From Saccharobesus litoralis (GTDB lineage: Bacteria; Pseudomonadota; Gammaproteobacteria; Enterobacterales; Alteromonadaceae), in NCBI RefSeq assembly GCF_003063625.1, contig NZ_CP026604.1, forward strand, positions 2,418,001 through 2,482,000: a stretch of 64,000 nt of DNA, in the 5' to 3' direction. Position 1 is the first letter of the stretch. Each line of letters starts with the position of its first letter. A model generated the notes under the pieces. That model saw only the letters and a program-made list of their open reading frames with translations, made no database searches and was not told the DNA's origin. The position numbers and the translations under genes were made by a program. This document shows positions 20,552 to 29,072 of this stretch, in pieces.

Positions 20552-22609
20552 ATGCGACATTCCCGACGGGCTATATGGATTAGAGCTCTGCTGGCTATCA
20601 CAGGGCTATTGTTTAGCGGACACGGTTTGGCTGACATTCTTTTGAGTCAAGCAACTCAACAAAAGCTAGTGTCTCTATTAAATGCTTGGCAGCAAGATCC
20701 GTTTATTGACGCGCAAACTATTTATTTGCCGGATGCGAGTGGCCAACAGTGGTTTGCGTTTCAAGTGACTACAAGCAAGGTGTTATCTCAGCGCTCTCAG
20801 CAAAAATGGCCGAGCCTAGGTTTTTATCATGGCCAAAGTGAACATACCCCGAGTGACCTGTTAAGTCTGTCTTTTAGCTCTGACGGTATGTTTGCCAGTT
20901 ATCAAATTCAAGGCGTGGCATTAGAGCTAAGCGTTGTTGATAACCAAGTCGAATTGAAAAAATTACCGAGCCACAACAATCGTATAAATGAAGAACTCCA
21001 CACAGCTTATTGGCCTAGCTATCAAGCGCGTGGCCCGTATGCCACGCCGAGCCGCCGCTTGTATCATTCAACTTATCGGCTGGCGATCACGACTACCGGG
21101 GAATGGGGACAGTTTTTTGATAACCAGCAACAGGCGATAGCGGCAGTTGCGCGCATGGTTAATCAAGTTAACTTAGTATTTAAACGTGATCTGAATGTGT
21201 CATTTCAATTGGTCGATGATTTTGAACAATTGATTTTCGTTGATCCGCATACCGATCCTTTCACCAATATTTATGGCGAAGCTGAGCGGATAAAAGCCCA
21301 GCAAGTGATAGATGAGCGGATCGGTAGCGAAAACTATGACTTAGGGCATTTATTTCAAGTGACTGAATATGGCTATACTCTGATCGGTAATTTGTGCAAT
21401 GCGACAACTAAAGCTCGCTCATCAAGCGGTTTCAAACAGATTTGGGGCGACAGTCGCGATAGTTTATTGCTTATGCATGAATTAGGGCATCAACTGGGTG
21501 CGAATCATTCGTTTAATGGCACAAGTGAAATTTGTCGCTGGCAAAACAAGGCCACGGCCATAGAGCCTGGCAGTGGTACCAGTTTGATGAGTTACGCCGG
21601 CAATTGTGGAGAGGAGAATACGGCTGTACGTCGCAATACCTATTTTCACGCATTCTCGATTGATGAAATTAATACTTTTTTGAATCAACCAGCCTTTATT
21701 TTTGCTAAATGTGGCATCGTTGAACAAAGTGCTAATCAGGCTCCAGATATCTTGCCGGTTGTTGATATTGTGGTGCCGGCCTTTACCCCTTTTTATTTAA
21801 CTGCCGAAGCTGAAGATAGGGATGGCGATGAACTTACTTATAGTTGGGAGCAGATGGATATTGGCGAGCCGACAACATCAGCAGCGGAGCTTGAACTCGA
21901 TAATGGTAGCCGCTCTTTGTTTAATAGCTATGACCCGCAGAGTCACTCTGTCCGAGTATTTCCAAGCTTATCTGGCGTGGTCAGTGGTAACTTAGCGAAG
22001 GGTGAGGCTTATCCTCAAACCGATCGCGACTTAAACTTTCGTTTGTCAGTACGTGATGGTCAAGGCGGTATCGGCAAAACCGATGTTAAAGTGACAGCAG
22101 TTAATACCGGTAAGGCATTTGAGATCACATCAGCTATCGCTATTAAGCAGCTTAACGCGGGTGAGTCATTAAGTCTTAGTTGGCAAGTGGCGAATACGGA
22201 TTTAGCCCCAATCAATTGCCAGCAAGTAAAAATAGGCTTGTTGACTGAATTAGTAACCGCTCAGACCGTTATTCAACCCCGTTTAGATATTGTGGTTTTA
22301 GGACAGTTTGCTAATAACGGCCAAGCAAGCATAACCATGCCAAACCTCGATAGCCAACAGACGCGAGTGGTTGTTGAATGTGCGACTAGCCCATTTTTTG
22401 CGATTAGCCAAGACAGCTTTATTCTTATTGCCAATAAGCAAAACTCGGGTGGTGTATTGTGTTGGTTGCTCGGAGTGATGTTGTTATTGGCTTGTCAGCG
22501 ATATTGCTTGGCTTATAGGGTTAAGGCGAGCCTTTATGCTTGTAGAGCTCGCAAACGATCCAATCTTTCGGAACTTAAATTAAAACTAAGCATTGTAAAA
22601 AGTCACTGA
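20552..22609 (+). CDS. Secreted reprolysin-like zinc metalloprotease with C-terminal anchor-like tail
   Basis: From ATG 20552 (685 aa) the protein has a signal peptide (AIWIRALLAITGLLFSGHGLA), a propeptide-like region, and a metzincin domain with the full zinc motif HELGHQLGANH (first His at residue 309 of this start). MSYAGNC about 40 residues later provides the Met-turn. A cadherin/PKD-like segment follows (DRDGDELTYSWEQMD). The C terminus has SGG, a hydrophobic helix (WLLGVMLLLAC) and basic residues, resembling a GlyGly-CTERM sorting signal. The in-frame ATG 20510 is created by the edge of the repeat element and is less likely. It is a probable extracellular protease for protein nutrients. 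Confidence 0.85.
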   Translation: MRHSRRAIWIRALLAITGLLFSGHGLADILLSQATQQKLVSLLNAWQQDPFIDAQTIYLPDASGQQWFAFQVTTSKVLSQRSQQKWPSLGFYHGQSEHTPSDLLSLSFSSDGMFASYQIQGVALELSVVDNQVELKKLPSHNNRINEELHTAYWPSYQARGPYATPSRRLYHSTYRLAITTTGEWGQFFDNQQQAIAAVARMVNQVNLVFKRDLNVSFQLVDDFEQLIFVDPHTDPFTNIYGEAERIKAQQVIDERIGSENYDLGHLFQVTEYGYTLIGNLCNATTKARSSSGFKQIWGDSRDSLLLMHELGHQLGANHSFNGTSEICRWQNKATAIEPGSGTSLMSYAGNCGEENTAVRRNTYFHAFSIDEINTFLNQPAFIFAKCGIVEQSANQAPDILPVVDIVVPAFTPFYLTAEAEDRDGDELTYSWEQMDIGEPTTSAAELELDNGSRSLFNSYDPQSHSVRVFPSLSGVVSGNLAKGEAYPQTDRDLNFRLSVRDGQGGIGKTDVKVTAVNTGKAFEITSAIAIKQLNAGESLSLSWQVANTDLAPINCQQVKIGLLTELVTAQTVIQPRLDIVVLGQFANNGQASITMPNLDSQQTRVVVECATSPFFAISQDSFILIANKQNSGGVLCWLLGVMLLLACQRYCLAYRVKASLYACRARKRSNLSELKLKLSIVKSH

Positions 22610-22616
22610 TTAGCAC

Positions 22617-22877
22617 TTAGTACTCATGAGTTTGAATGTAAGTCAGTTTATTGAGTAGTCGCTCTGAGGCGGCATTATCTGGTGTATCTAGTTGATATTT
22701 ATTATGAAAAAACACGGTCAGTTGGCTAACGCCGTCAGATAAATAAACGGTGTAGCCATCAAAATCGCTGCTGGCCTCAATACCATCAAGCTTGTAGCCA
22801 CTTTCGGTTCGTTGGCCGTATTGGCTAATTTTATTAAAAGCGGCTAACAGGCCACTGACATCTAACTGGTTTTTCAT
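22617..22877 (-). CDS. Small conserved protein, probable DUF3081 family
   Basis: An 86-aa soluble protein that opens MKNQLDVSGLLAAFNKISQYG and contains the segment GIEASSDFDGYTVYLSDG followed by FFHNKYQLD. This matches my recollection of the short DUF3081 proteins of Vibrio and Shewanella; the assignment is not confirmed by search. It has no signal peptide or membrane helix. It converges with the metalloprotease gene, with only 7 bp between the stops and no terminator hairpin visible. Function unknown. Confidence 0.65.
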   Translation of the reverse strand: MKNQLDVSGLLAAFNKISQYGQRTESGYKLDGIEASSDFDGYTVYLSDGVSQLTVFFHNKYQLDTPDNAASERLLNKLTYIQTHEY

Positions 22878-23111
22878 AATTTAAACTGCTAATTAGCAAA
22901 AGTCATTATCGTACTACGTAACAAACCCTAGGTTAGATTGATCTATTTTTCCAGTTTTGTGGATAAGTTTGTGGGTATCTTGTAGTTAACGTGTGCTTTC
23001 CTGTGATTATTTAACATAGATTAGCCTGAATTAAAAAAGGGGAAAGACCTATTGATTTAGAGGAAATAAGTCAATCATGGCCTTTTTAATACTTTAACAA
23101 AGGCAATACTT

Positions 23112-23621
23112 ATGATGGGACGGCAAACTGATGCTCCAATTCCTGAAAAGTTGGAGTTTAATAGCGCAACGATGAATACTACATGTGCGTTAGTTGTACT
23201 TGATAGAAATGGCAATAGCACTGACGAAATGACGTTTACGAGTACAGGGGGGAACCATGCTGAAGAAAATGCAATTAATTGGCTGCAGGAACAGGTCAAT
23301 AGTGGCTATTTAACGTCAAACGATGACGGTGATGCAGATTATCAGTTATTCTTCCAAGTATCTAAAAGCCCGTGTTCGTCCACAACCATACCTGCAACTC
23401 GAACAGATGGTCGCCTTGGTTGCAGCGAACGACTAGATAATTTGAGGCGGTATGGGCTTATTCGACCAGGTTTGAATGCAACTGCGGTTCGGTTCGTCGT
23501 ATTAGTTGCAGCAACGAAAATTTATCAGCCGAAAATTAAAGGTGGTAAAGCAGCGGCTAAGGGGGATTATGATGACTTTGGTGATAACAACGGAAGTGGC
23601 AGTTACCCAGTCGTCAGATAA
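23112..23621 (+). CDS. Free-standing cytidine-deaminase-like protein
   Basis: A 169-aa protein with AAAGG before the start codon. It has the two-part zinc signature of the deaminase superfamily: HAEENAINWL (His49, Glu51) and SKSPCSS (Cys88) followed by GCSERL (Cys104). The spacing between the cysteines is 16 residues rather than the usual 2, a feature of some polymorphic-toxin and effector deaminases. No toxin delivery domain, signal peptide or clear immunity gene is attached. The C terminus (GDYDDFGDNNGSGSYP) is low-complexity. It lies where dapF might be expected beyond lysA, on the opposite strand. Substrate unknown: free nucleotide, RNA and DNA are all possible. Confidence 0.65.
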   Translation: MMGRQTDAPIPEKLEFNSATMNTTCALVVLDRNGNSTDEMTFTSTGGNHAEENAINWLQEQVNSGYLTSNDDGDADYQLFFQVSKSPCSSTTIPATRTDGRLGCSERLDNLRRYGLIRPGLNATAVRFVVLVAATKIYQPKIKGGKAAAKGDYDDFGDNNGSGSYPVVR

Positions 23622-23638
23622 AGAGGTCAAGGATGAGT

Positions 23639-23665
23639 AACCAAGGTAGTTGATCTACCTTGGTT
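23639..23665. terminator. Bidirectional terminator between the deaminase gene and lysA
   Basis: A perfect 11-bp stem, AACCAAGGTAG / CTACCTTGGTT, with a TTGAT loop, lies between the convergent deaminase-like gene and lysA. AATTTTA follows on the plus strand; on the minus strand there is only a short AT-rich run. Confidence 0.75.
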
Positions 23666-23684
23666 AATTTTATACTGCGTTTGC

Positions 23685-24929
23685 TTACAAGGCGCTTTCT
23701 CCGCGCCATAAGTCTTCTAGTTTTTCACGCTCACGTACCACATGGGTTTGTTCACCATCTACTAATAACTCAACAGGGCGAACGCGGCTGTTGTAGTTAC
23801 TGGCCATGGTAAAGCCATAAGCACCTGCAGAACAAACCGCAAGTAAATCACCTTGCTCTAATCCCAGTTCGCGGTCTTTACCTAAGAAGTCGCCGGTTTC
23901 ACAAATAGGGCCAACAATGTCATAGGTTTTGCTATCACGGGTTAAGCTAGCATCAACCGGTACGATACGTTGATAAGCGCTGTAGAGTGAAGGGCGAATT
24001 AAGTCGTTCATGGCCGCATCGACAATAGCGAAGTTTTTCTCTTCACCTTGTTTTAAAAATTCGACTTTAGTGACTAATATACCGGCATTGGCCATAATAG
24101 CGCGCCCAGGTTCAAAGACCAGCTGTAGATCGCGGCCTTTGATTTTTTCTAACATGACAGCTACATAGTCATCAATGGCTGGTGGTTGTTCATCAGTATA
24201 GGTTACCCCTAAGCCACCGCCGATATCTAAGTGCTTGATCTTGATGCCAACACTCGCTAATTCATCAATTAACACAAGTACTTTGTCTAACGCATCTACG
24301 AAAGGCTGTAATTCGGTTAATTGTGAGCCGATGTGGCAATCAATACCTACCACGTTTAAATGACTCATCGCCGCGGCTTTTTGATAAACTCGTTTCGCTT
24401 GCTCGCGTTCAATACCAAATTTATTGGCTTTTAAACCGGTTGAAATATACGGGTGGGTTTTGGCGTCAACATCAGGGTTTACGCGGATCGAGATCGGCGC
24501 TTTTTTACCGACTTCGGCAGCGACTTTGTTAATGCGATCAAGTTCAGCTTCCGATTCAACATTAAAGCAGTGGATCCCGGCTTCTAGCGCGTATTCTATT
24601 TCGGCTTCAGTTTTACCTACGCCACTAAAGACGACTTTCTTAGGATCGCCGCCGGCTTTTATAACGCGAGCCAGCTCGCCGCCTGAAACAATATCAAAGC
24701 CAGACCCTAACTTGGCTAGAACACTAAGTACGCCAATATTAGAGTTAGCTTTTACGGCATAACAGACTAAATGCGGATGTGATTTAGCAGCATTATCAAA
24801 TGCTTGCCAGTGGCGCTCGATTGTCGCGCGCGAATAAATATAACAAGGTGTATTGTAGTTGTTGGCGATATCAGCAACGCTAACATCTTCAACAAAAAGG
24901 CGGTCATCGCGGTAATTGATTAAGTCCAC
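23685..24929 (-). CDS. lysA: Diaminopimelate decarboxylase
   Basis: PLP enzyme of the final lysine step, converting meso-diaminopimelate to lysine. Its 414 aa form an alanine-racemase-like barrel plus a beta domain. The PLP lysine is Lys60 in CYAVKANSN. Other motifs are HIGSQ, DIGGGLGV, EPGRAIMANAG and the substrate-side GPICETGD and AYGFTMASNYN. It lies 4 bp downstream of lptM, a conserved pair in gammaproteobacteria. The usual next gene, dapF, is absent; a terminator and an unrelated gene follow. Confidence 0.98.
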   Translation of the reverse strand: MDLINYRDDRLFVEDVSVADIANNYNTPCYIYSRATIERHWQAFDNAAKSHPHLVCYAVKANSNIGVLSVLAKLGSGFDIVSGGELARVIKAGGDPKKVVFSGVGKTEAEIEYALEAGIHCFNVESEAELDRINKVAAEVGKKAPISIRVNPDVDAKTHPYISTGLKANKFGIEREQAKRVYQKAAAMSHLNVVGIDCHIGSQLTELQPFVDALDKVLVLIDELASVGIKIKHLDIGGGLGVTYTDEQPPAIDDYVAVMLEKIKGRDLQLVFEPGRAIMANAGILVTKVEFLKQGEEKNFAIVDAAMNDLIRPSLYSAYQRIVPVDASLTRDSKTYDIVGPICETGDFLGKDRELGLEQGDLLAVCSAGAYGFTMASNYNSRVRPVELLVDGEQTHVVREREKLEDLWRGESAL

Positions 24930-24933
24930 GCTC

Positions 24934-25092
24934 TTAGTTCCCCTTTTGCTCAGACTGGGTTTCAGGTTTTACAGGTTGTTTGTTTTGCTCTGGCTCTTTA
25001 GGCATATACAAAGGGCCTTTTTGACCACAAGCGCTTAGGTTTATTAGCCCGAATATTAGGCAAATAGTTAAATAAAAAGCGCGATTTCTCAT
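24934..25092 (-). CDS. lptM: LPS-assembly lipoprotein LptM (YifL)
   Basis: A 52-aa lipoprotein too short for most gene callers. On the minus strand it starts MRNRAFYLTICLIFGLINLS and continues into the lipobox and conserved motif LSACGQKGPLYMP (acylated Cys22), then a short Gln/Lys/Pro-rich tail. The ACGQKGPLY(L/M)P motif is diagnostic of LptM, which stabilises the LptD-LptE lipopolysaccharide translocon at the outer membrane. It is immediately upstream of lysA and divergent from cyaY, the same neighbourhood as yifL in enterobacteria. Confidence 0.93.
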   Translation of the reverse strand: MRNRAFYLTICLIFGLINLSACGQKGPLYMPKEPEQNKQPVKPETQSEQKGN

Positions 25093-25214
25093 CGATAGGT
25101 CTTATATTGTCGAAAACAGCGCACTATAATCGCATTCAATAATAGAAAATCAAGCAATAACCGCGTGTAACACGCTATAATGTTGCCTTCTTACGCTAGA
25201 GCGAGATCCATTCG

Positions 25215-25574
25215 ATGCTGGAATTCAAAAGCAAGCTTACCGATACCCAATATCACCAGATGGTTGATGCCATCATTTTGAAAATTGAAGAAGCGCTAGA
25301 TGTGCTAGATGAAACTGATTTAGATTTTGACTATGAGTCAACCGGCGGCAAGTTAGATATAGAATTCGCTGATCGCAGTAAAATCATTATTAACAAGCAA
25401 GAGCCTTTGCATCAAATATGGGTAGCAACAAAGTTTAATGGTTACCATTTTAACTATCACCCTGAGCAAGATGCTTGGATTGACGAGCGTTTTGGTGATG
25501 AGTTTTGGCACTTTATAAACGAAGCGGCGACTAAACAAGCGGGTCGTGCAATATCGTTAAAAATTTCTGATTAA
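25215..25574 (+). CDS. cyaY: Iron-sulfur cluster assembly protein CyaY (frataxin)
   Basis: Bacterial frataxin homologue, 119 aa, slightly longer than the usual ~106 because of its N and C ends. Key features are the acidic first helix (ILKIEEALDVLDETDLDFDYE), which supplies the iron/IscS-binding surface, the strand GGKLDIEFADRSKIIIN and the signature KQEPLHQIWVATKFNGYHF. CyaY modulates cysteine desulfurase IscS during Fe-S assembly. It is divergent from lptM-lysA and stands before the esterase gene. Confidence 0.96.
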   Translation: MLEFKSKLTDTQYHQMVDAIILKIEEALDVLDETDLDFDYESTGGKLDIEFADRSKIIINKQEPLHQIWVATKFNGYHFNYHPEQDAWIDERFGDEFWHFINEAATKQAGRAISLKISD

Positions 25575-25594
25575 TTTAGGACAATACAAACTAG

Positions 25595-26266
25595 ATGGCT
25601 GACTTACTTCCTTTTGTCGATGTTGAAACGGCAGAGCAACCTGAATTTTTAGTTATTTGGTTACATGGGTTAGGCGATTCAGGACATGGATTTGCCCCCA
25701 TAGTTCCAGCGTTTAACTTACCGGCAGGTTGCAAAGTTCGCTTTGTTTTTCCACATGCGCCTACCCGTCCTATAACGATTAATAATGGCATGAAAATGCC
25801 AGGTTGGTATGACATAGCCAGTATGGATATTGTTAGTCGAGCAGATGAAGCCGGCGTGCGTGAATCAGCCAGCCAAATTGAAGCATTAATTGATGCTGAA
25901 TTGGCTAAAGGCTTTAAACCTGAACAAATGGTGTTAGCTGGATTTTCACAAGGTGGTGTCATGGCTTATCACATAGGTACGCGTTTACCCTTTAAAATTG
26001 CTGGAATTTTGTCGTTGTCGACTTATCTGGCTGTGCCTGAAAAATTAGCTGATGAAGTCGTTGCAGCTAATAAGCAAACCCCTATTCTAGCTATGCATGG
26101 AACTGGTGATGATGTGGTGCCGTTAAAAGCAGGGAAAATGGCAGCAGATACTTTAAAAGATTTAGGGTTTAATGTGACTTGGCGTGAATTTGCTATGCAG
26201 CACAATGTTTGCCCTGCACAAATTGCTGAAATAGGCAGTTGGTTACAAAAAGTTTTGAAAGCTTAA
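25595..26266 (+). CDS. Carboxylesterase / lysophospholipase-like alpha-beta hydrolase
   Basis: A 223-aa alpha/beta hydrolase of the phospholipase/carboxylesterase family (EstB/acyl-protein-thioesterase type). The oxyanion loop WLHGLGDSGHGF, the nucleophile elbow GFSQGG, the acid in MHGTGDDVVP and the His in AMQHNVCP complete a normal Ser-Asp-His triad. There is no signal peptide, so it is cytoplasmic. It lies 20 bp after cyaY and 12 bp before the DUF2914 gene, suggesting co-transcription. Natural substrate unknown. Confidence 0.9.
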   Translation: MADLLPFVDVETAEQPEFLVIWLHGLGDSGHGFAPIVPAFNLPAGCKVRFVFPHAPTRPITINNGMKMPGWYDIASMDIVSRADEAGVRESASQIEALIDAELAKGFKPEQMVLAGFSQGGVMAYHIGTRLPFKIAGILSLSTYLAVPEKLADEVVAANKQTPILAMHGTGDDVVPLKAGKMAADTLKDLGFNVTWREFAMQHNVCPAQIAEIGSWLQKVLKA

Positions 26267-26278
26267 GGTGTAGCAGCG

Positions 26279-27274
26279 ATGGCCAAATCGTCCATTCAGA
26301 TTAAAATTAACCTGAATCATAGGCCCTCGCTGGCTGACTGTCCTGAGCCTGAGCAACCTCTACCGCCATTTTCAAAACGTAAAATTGCGATAGGTTTGCT
26401 TAGTGTGACTTTGTTAGTTGGCGGCGTGACGAGTGGTATTGTGCATGCATTATCCAGCAACTCGGCTGATGTTAAATTGGCTAAAGGGACTAATCCAGTT
26501 TCTCCTTCTAACCAAGCTTCTCAGCCACTTGTATCGGCTTCACTAGATGCTAATGCCAGTTTAGCTACTAATACACAACAAAATAGCCAATCTATGCTGG
26601 CTAAAGTGGATCATCAACCTGCGGCTAGCCAACCCAATACGGAGGAGCCGTTGTCAGGTGATCGCAAGAATATTGGTGAGCAACCTCGCCACAGCAATGA
26701 CAAAAACAGTGGCGAAAATAATGACGAAAAATCCACTGGCACACAGGTTAATAGTGCTAAGCAAGCGGAGCAACAGCTAGGAGAAACGACTCAGGTGGAA
26801 CAGGTGTTGGACTCTGTTGTTGGTGAAGTTCAGAGCCTTATCAATAAAACGGCTGAAGTCGTTGGGATCAAAGAAAAGCCCTCTAAAGCCAAAATTGACA
26901 ATAAGCCCGGTGAAATAGCGTTGAGCAACAATGTTTCAGCTGAGCTAAATCAAATCACCCGCGTACAACTGGCCTACAATGTAAAAAATAAAGAACCAGT
27001 CGGTGAAGTACCTAAGTTTTTAGCGGCACAGAATAAAACCATTAAACTGTATTTTTTTACTGAGCTGGCCAATTACCAATTTCCCGTTGTTACCCATCGC
27101 TGGATCTGGCGTGATAAAGTGGTTTCAGAAGTCACACTGGATGTTAAAGCAAAAAATTGGCGTACTTGGTCAAATAAAAGGGTGTTATGGCGCTGGCAAG
27201 GCGATTGGCGGGTAGAGGTACTGGACGGCAATAATAACATTATGTTTACTCAACACTTTACATACGGCTCTTAA
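26279..27274 (+). CDS. Membrane-anchored DUF2914-domain protein
   Basis: A 331-aa protein with a short cytoplasmic N terminus, one transmembrane helix at about 36-57 (AIGLLSVTLLVGGVTSGIVHAL), a long Gln/Asn/Ser-rich disordered linker (about 60-215) and a C-terminal globular domain. The last 100 residues match the DUF2914 pattern: YFFTELANYQFPVVTHRW, WIWRDKVVSEVTLDVKA, RTWSNKRVLW and WQGDWRVEVLDGNNNIM. The domain probably sits in the periplasm. Function unknown. It follows the esterase and precedes hemC with an 78-bp gap that holds a solo TATAGTC end. Confidence 0.8.
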   Translation: MAKSSIQIKINLNHRPSLADCPEPEQPLPPFSKRKIAIGLLSVTLLVGGVTSGIVHALSSNSADVKLAKGTNPVSPSNQASQPLVSASLDANASLATNTQQNSQSMLAKVDHQPAASQPNTEEPLSGDRKNIGEQPRHSNDKNSGENNDEKSTGTQVNSAKQAEQQLGETTQVEQVLDSVVGEVQSLINKTAEVVGIKEKPSKAKIDNKPGEIALSNNVSAELNQITRVQLAYNVKNKEPVGEVPKFLAAQNKTIKLYFFTELANYQFPVVTHRWIWRDKVVSEVTLDVKAKNWRTWSNKRVLWRWQGDWRVEVLDGNNNIMFTQHFTYGS

Positions 27275-27294
27275 ATTACCTGCCGTTTGTCTAG

Positions 27295-27307
27295 TATAGT
27301 CAAAGCG
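27295..27307 (+). repeat. Solo TATAGTC-element end before hemC
   Basis: Thirteen bases, TATAGTCAAAGCG, identical to the left terminus of the long elements, with no further similarity. It may be the relic of an excised or decayed copy, or chance. Given its position 46 bp before hemC it could also serve as part of a promoter. Confidence 0.35.
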
Positions 27308-27352
27308 TTCCTTAATTAAATTCACGAAATTAACAAACACATTAAACCTATT

Positions 27353-28279
27353 ATGAGCAAAACGTTACGTATCGCCACTCGAGAATCAGCACTCGCCATG
27401 TGGCAGGCAGAATTTGTTAAAGCTGAGCTAGAAAAGCATCATCCTGATCTAAACGTTGTGCTTCTGCCAATGAAATCGCAAGGCGATAAAATATTGGATA
27501 CTCCTTTAGCGAAAATTGGCGGTAAAGGTTTATTTATTAAAGAGCTCGAGCAAGCCATGCTGGAAGGTAAAGCAGATATTGCTGTGCATTCAATGAAAGA
27601 CGTACCCATGGAGTTTCCTGAAGGGTTGCAATTGGCGGTGATCTGCGAGCGCGAAGACCCGCGTGATGCTTTTGTATCAAACCAATACCAGAGTATCGAC
27701 GAATTACCGCAAGGTGCTATTGTTGGCACTTCAAGCTTGCGTCGTGAATGCCAATTAAAGGCTTATCGACCTGATCTACAAATCAATTTTTTACGCGGTA
27801 ACGTTAATACCCGCTTACGAAAATTAGATGAAGGCCAATACGACGCGATTATTCTGGCTTCTGCTGGGTTAATTCGTTTAGAAATGCCAGAGCGAATTAA
27901 GCAATACATTGCGCCTGAATTGATTTTACCAGCGGTAGGTCAAGGTGCTGTGGGTATCGAAAGCCGTAGCGGTGATGATGAAACATTAGCCCTGTTGGCA
28001 CCATTAGCCCATGCGCAAACTACAGCGCGATTAACCGCCGAACGAGCTTTTAACAAGACCTTGAATGGTGGTTGCCAAGTACCCATTGGTGGATTTGCAA
28101 CATTAGCGGGTGATGAAATCACGTTCCGTGGTTTAGTGGCTTCAATTGATGGTAAGCAGCGATTTGAGTTTCAAGCCAAGGCTCCAATTAGCCAAGCGGA
28201 ACAGTTAGGTCAAAATGTGGCAGAGAATTTGTTGGCTCAAGGTGCTGGCGAGGTCTTAAAAGCCGTTTATGGCGACTAA
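27353..28279 (+). CDS. hemC: Hydroxymethylbilane synthase
   Basis: Porphobilinogen deaminase, which polymerises four porphobilinogen units on a dipyrromethane cofactor. The 308 aa include [50 protein letters not shown] and the cofactor-attachment Cys241 in [10 protein letters not shown]. It opens the hemCDXY run and overlaps hemD by 11 bp. It is a normal-length enzyme with no changed key residue. Confidence 0.98.
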   Translation: MSKTLRIATRESALAMWQAEFVKAELEKHHPDLNVVLLPMKSQGDKILDTPLAKIGGKGLFIKELEQAMLEGKADIAVHSMKDVPMEFPEGLQLAVICEREDPRDAFVSNQYQSIDELPQGAIVGTSSLRRECQLKAYRPDLQINFLRGNVNTRLRKLDEGQYDAIILASAGLIRLEMPERIKQYIAPELILPAVGQGAVGIESRSGDDETLALLAPLAHAQTTARLTAERAFNKTLNGGCQVPIGGFATLAGDEITFRGLVASIDGKQRFEFQAKAPISQAEQLGQNVAENLLAQGAGEVLKAVYGD

Positions 28280-29045
28280 ATTACTTAGCGTTTTCAATCC
28301 AAGGTTTGGCTCCAAAGGTCAAGCCTTACATCAAGCACTGCAGAATGAAAACTTTACGCCCTTGTCGATCCCATTGTTGGCCATTGAAGTTGGTGTAGAT
28401 AAAACGTGCTTTTACCATGCTATTCGCGATAGCCTTGCTCGCAATCTTGCACCAAGATTAATTGTTACCAGTGCTAATACCTTATCCGCTTTTGAACAGT
28501 GTGATGCTGCAATAAAAAAACAATTAATTAATTGGCCCTGTTTTGCTATAGGTAAAGCCACTCAGCAGGCTTTGTTAGCGTATGGTTTTAAACAGGTTTG
28601 CTGCGCCGATAGCGATACATCGGAAGCGTTACTCGCTAAAATTAAACTTGGATCTACTGATCAACAAACATATTGGATAATTAAAGGCGAAGGCGGTCGC
28701 AATACTTTGTTGCAAGGACTCAAACAACTAGACCATCAAGTTGCAACATTTGCTGTTTATAAACGCTGTTGGTTATCTATTAGTTATCAACAAGCTCAAG
28801 CAATTGCGCAACAAGATGCTTGGCTTATTACAAGTGGCGAAATGCTGTTACACTTACAACAAGAATTGCAAAATCATGGCGTAAGTTGTCGAGCTTCTAC
28901 GTTAATTTTTGTACCGAGCCAACGTATTGTCGACATCGCTAGACAAAATCAAATTGAAAACGTGATCAATTGTCAAAGTGCATTAAACTCAAACATGATC
29001 ACGGTATTAAAAAGTCTTAATAAGGGTTTTAGAGGTACAAATTAA
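28269..29045 (+). CDS. hemD: Uroporphyrinogen III synthase
   Basis: Closes and inverts ring D of hydroxymethylbilane. The family is poorly conserved, and the call leans on the 258-aa length, position between hemC and hemX and the scattered motifs [46 protein letters not shown] and YKRCW. It overlaps the end of hemC, so translation is coupled. Confidence 0.92.
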   Translation: MATKLLSVFNPRFGSKGQALHQALQNENFTPLSIPLLAIEVGVDKTCFYHAIRDSLARNLAPRLIVTSANTLSAFEQCDAAIKKQLINWPCFAIGKATQQALLAYGFKQVCCADSDTSEALLAKIKLGSTDQQTYWIIKGEGGRNTLLQGLKQLDHQVATFAVYKRCWLSISYQQAQAIAQQDAWLITSGEMLLHLQQELQNHGVSCRASTLIFVPSQRIVDIARQNQIENVINCQSALNSNMITVLKSLNKGFRGTN

Positions 29046-29072
29046 GCCAGTGCCGCTAAGCAAGGTAAATGC

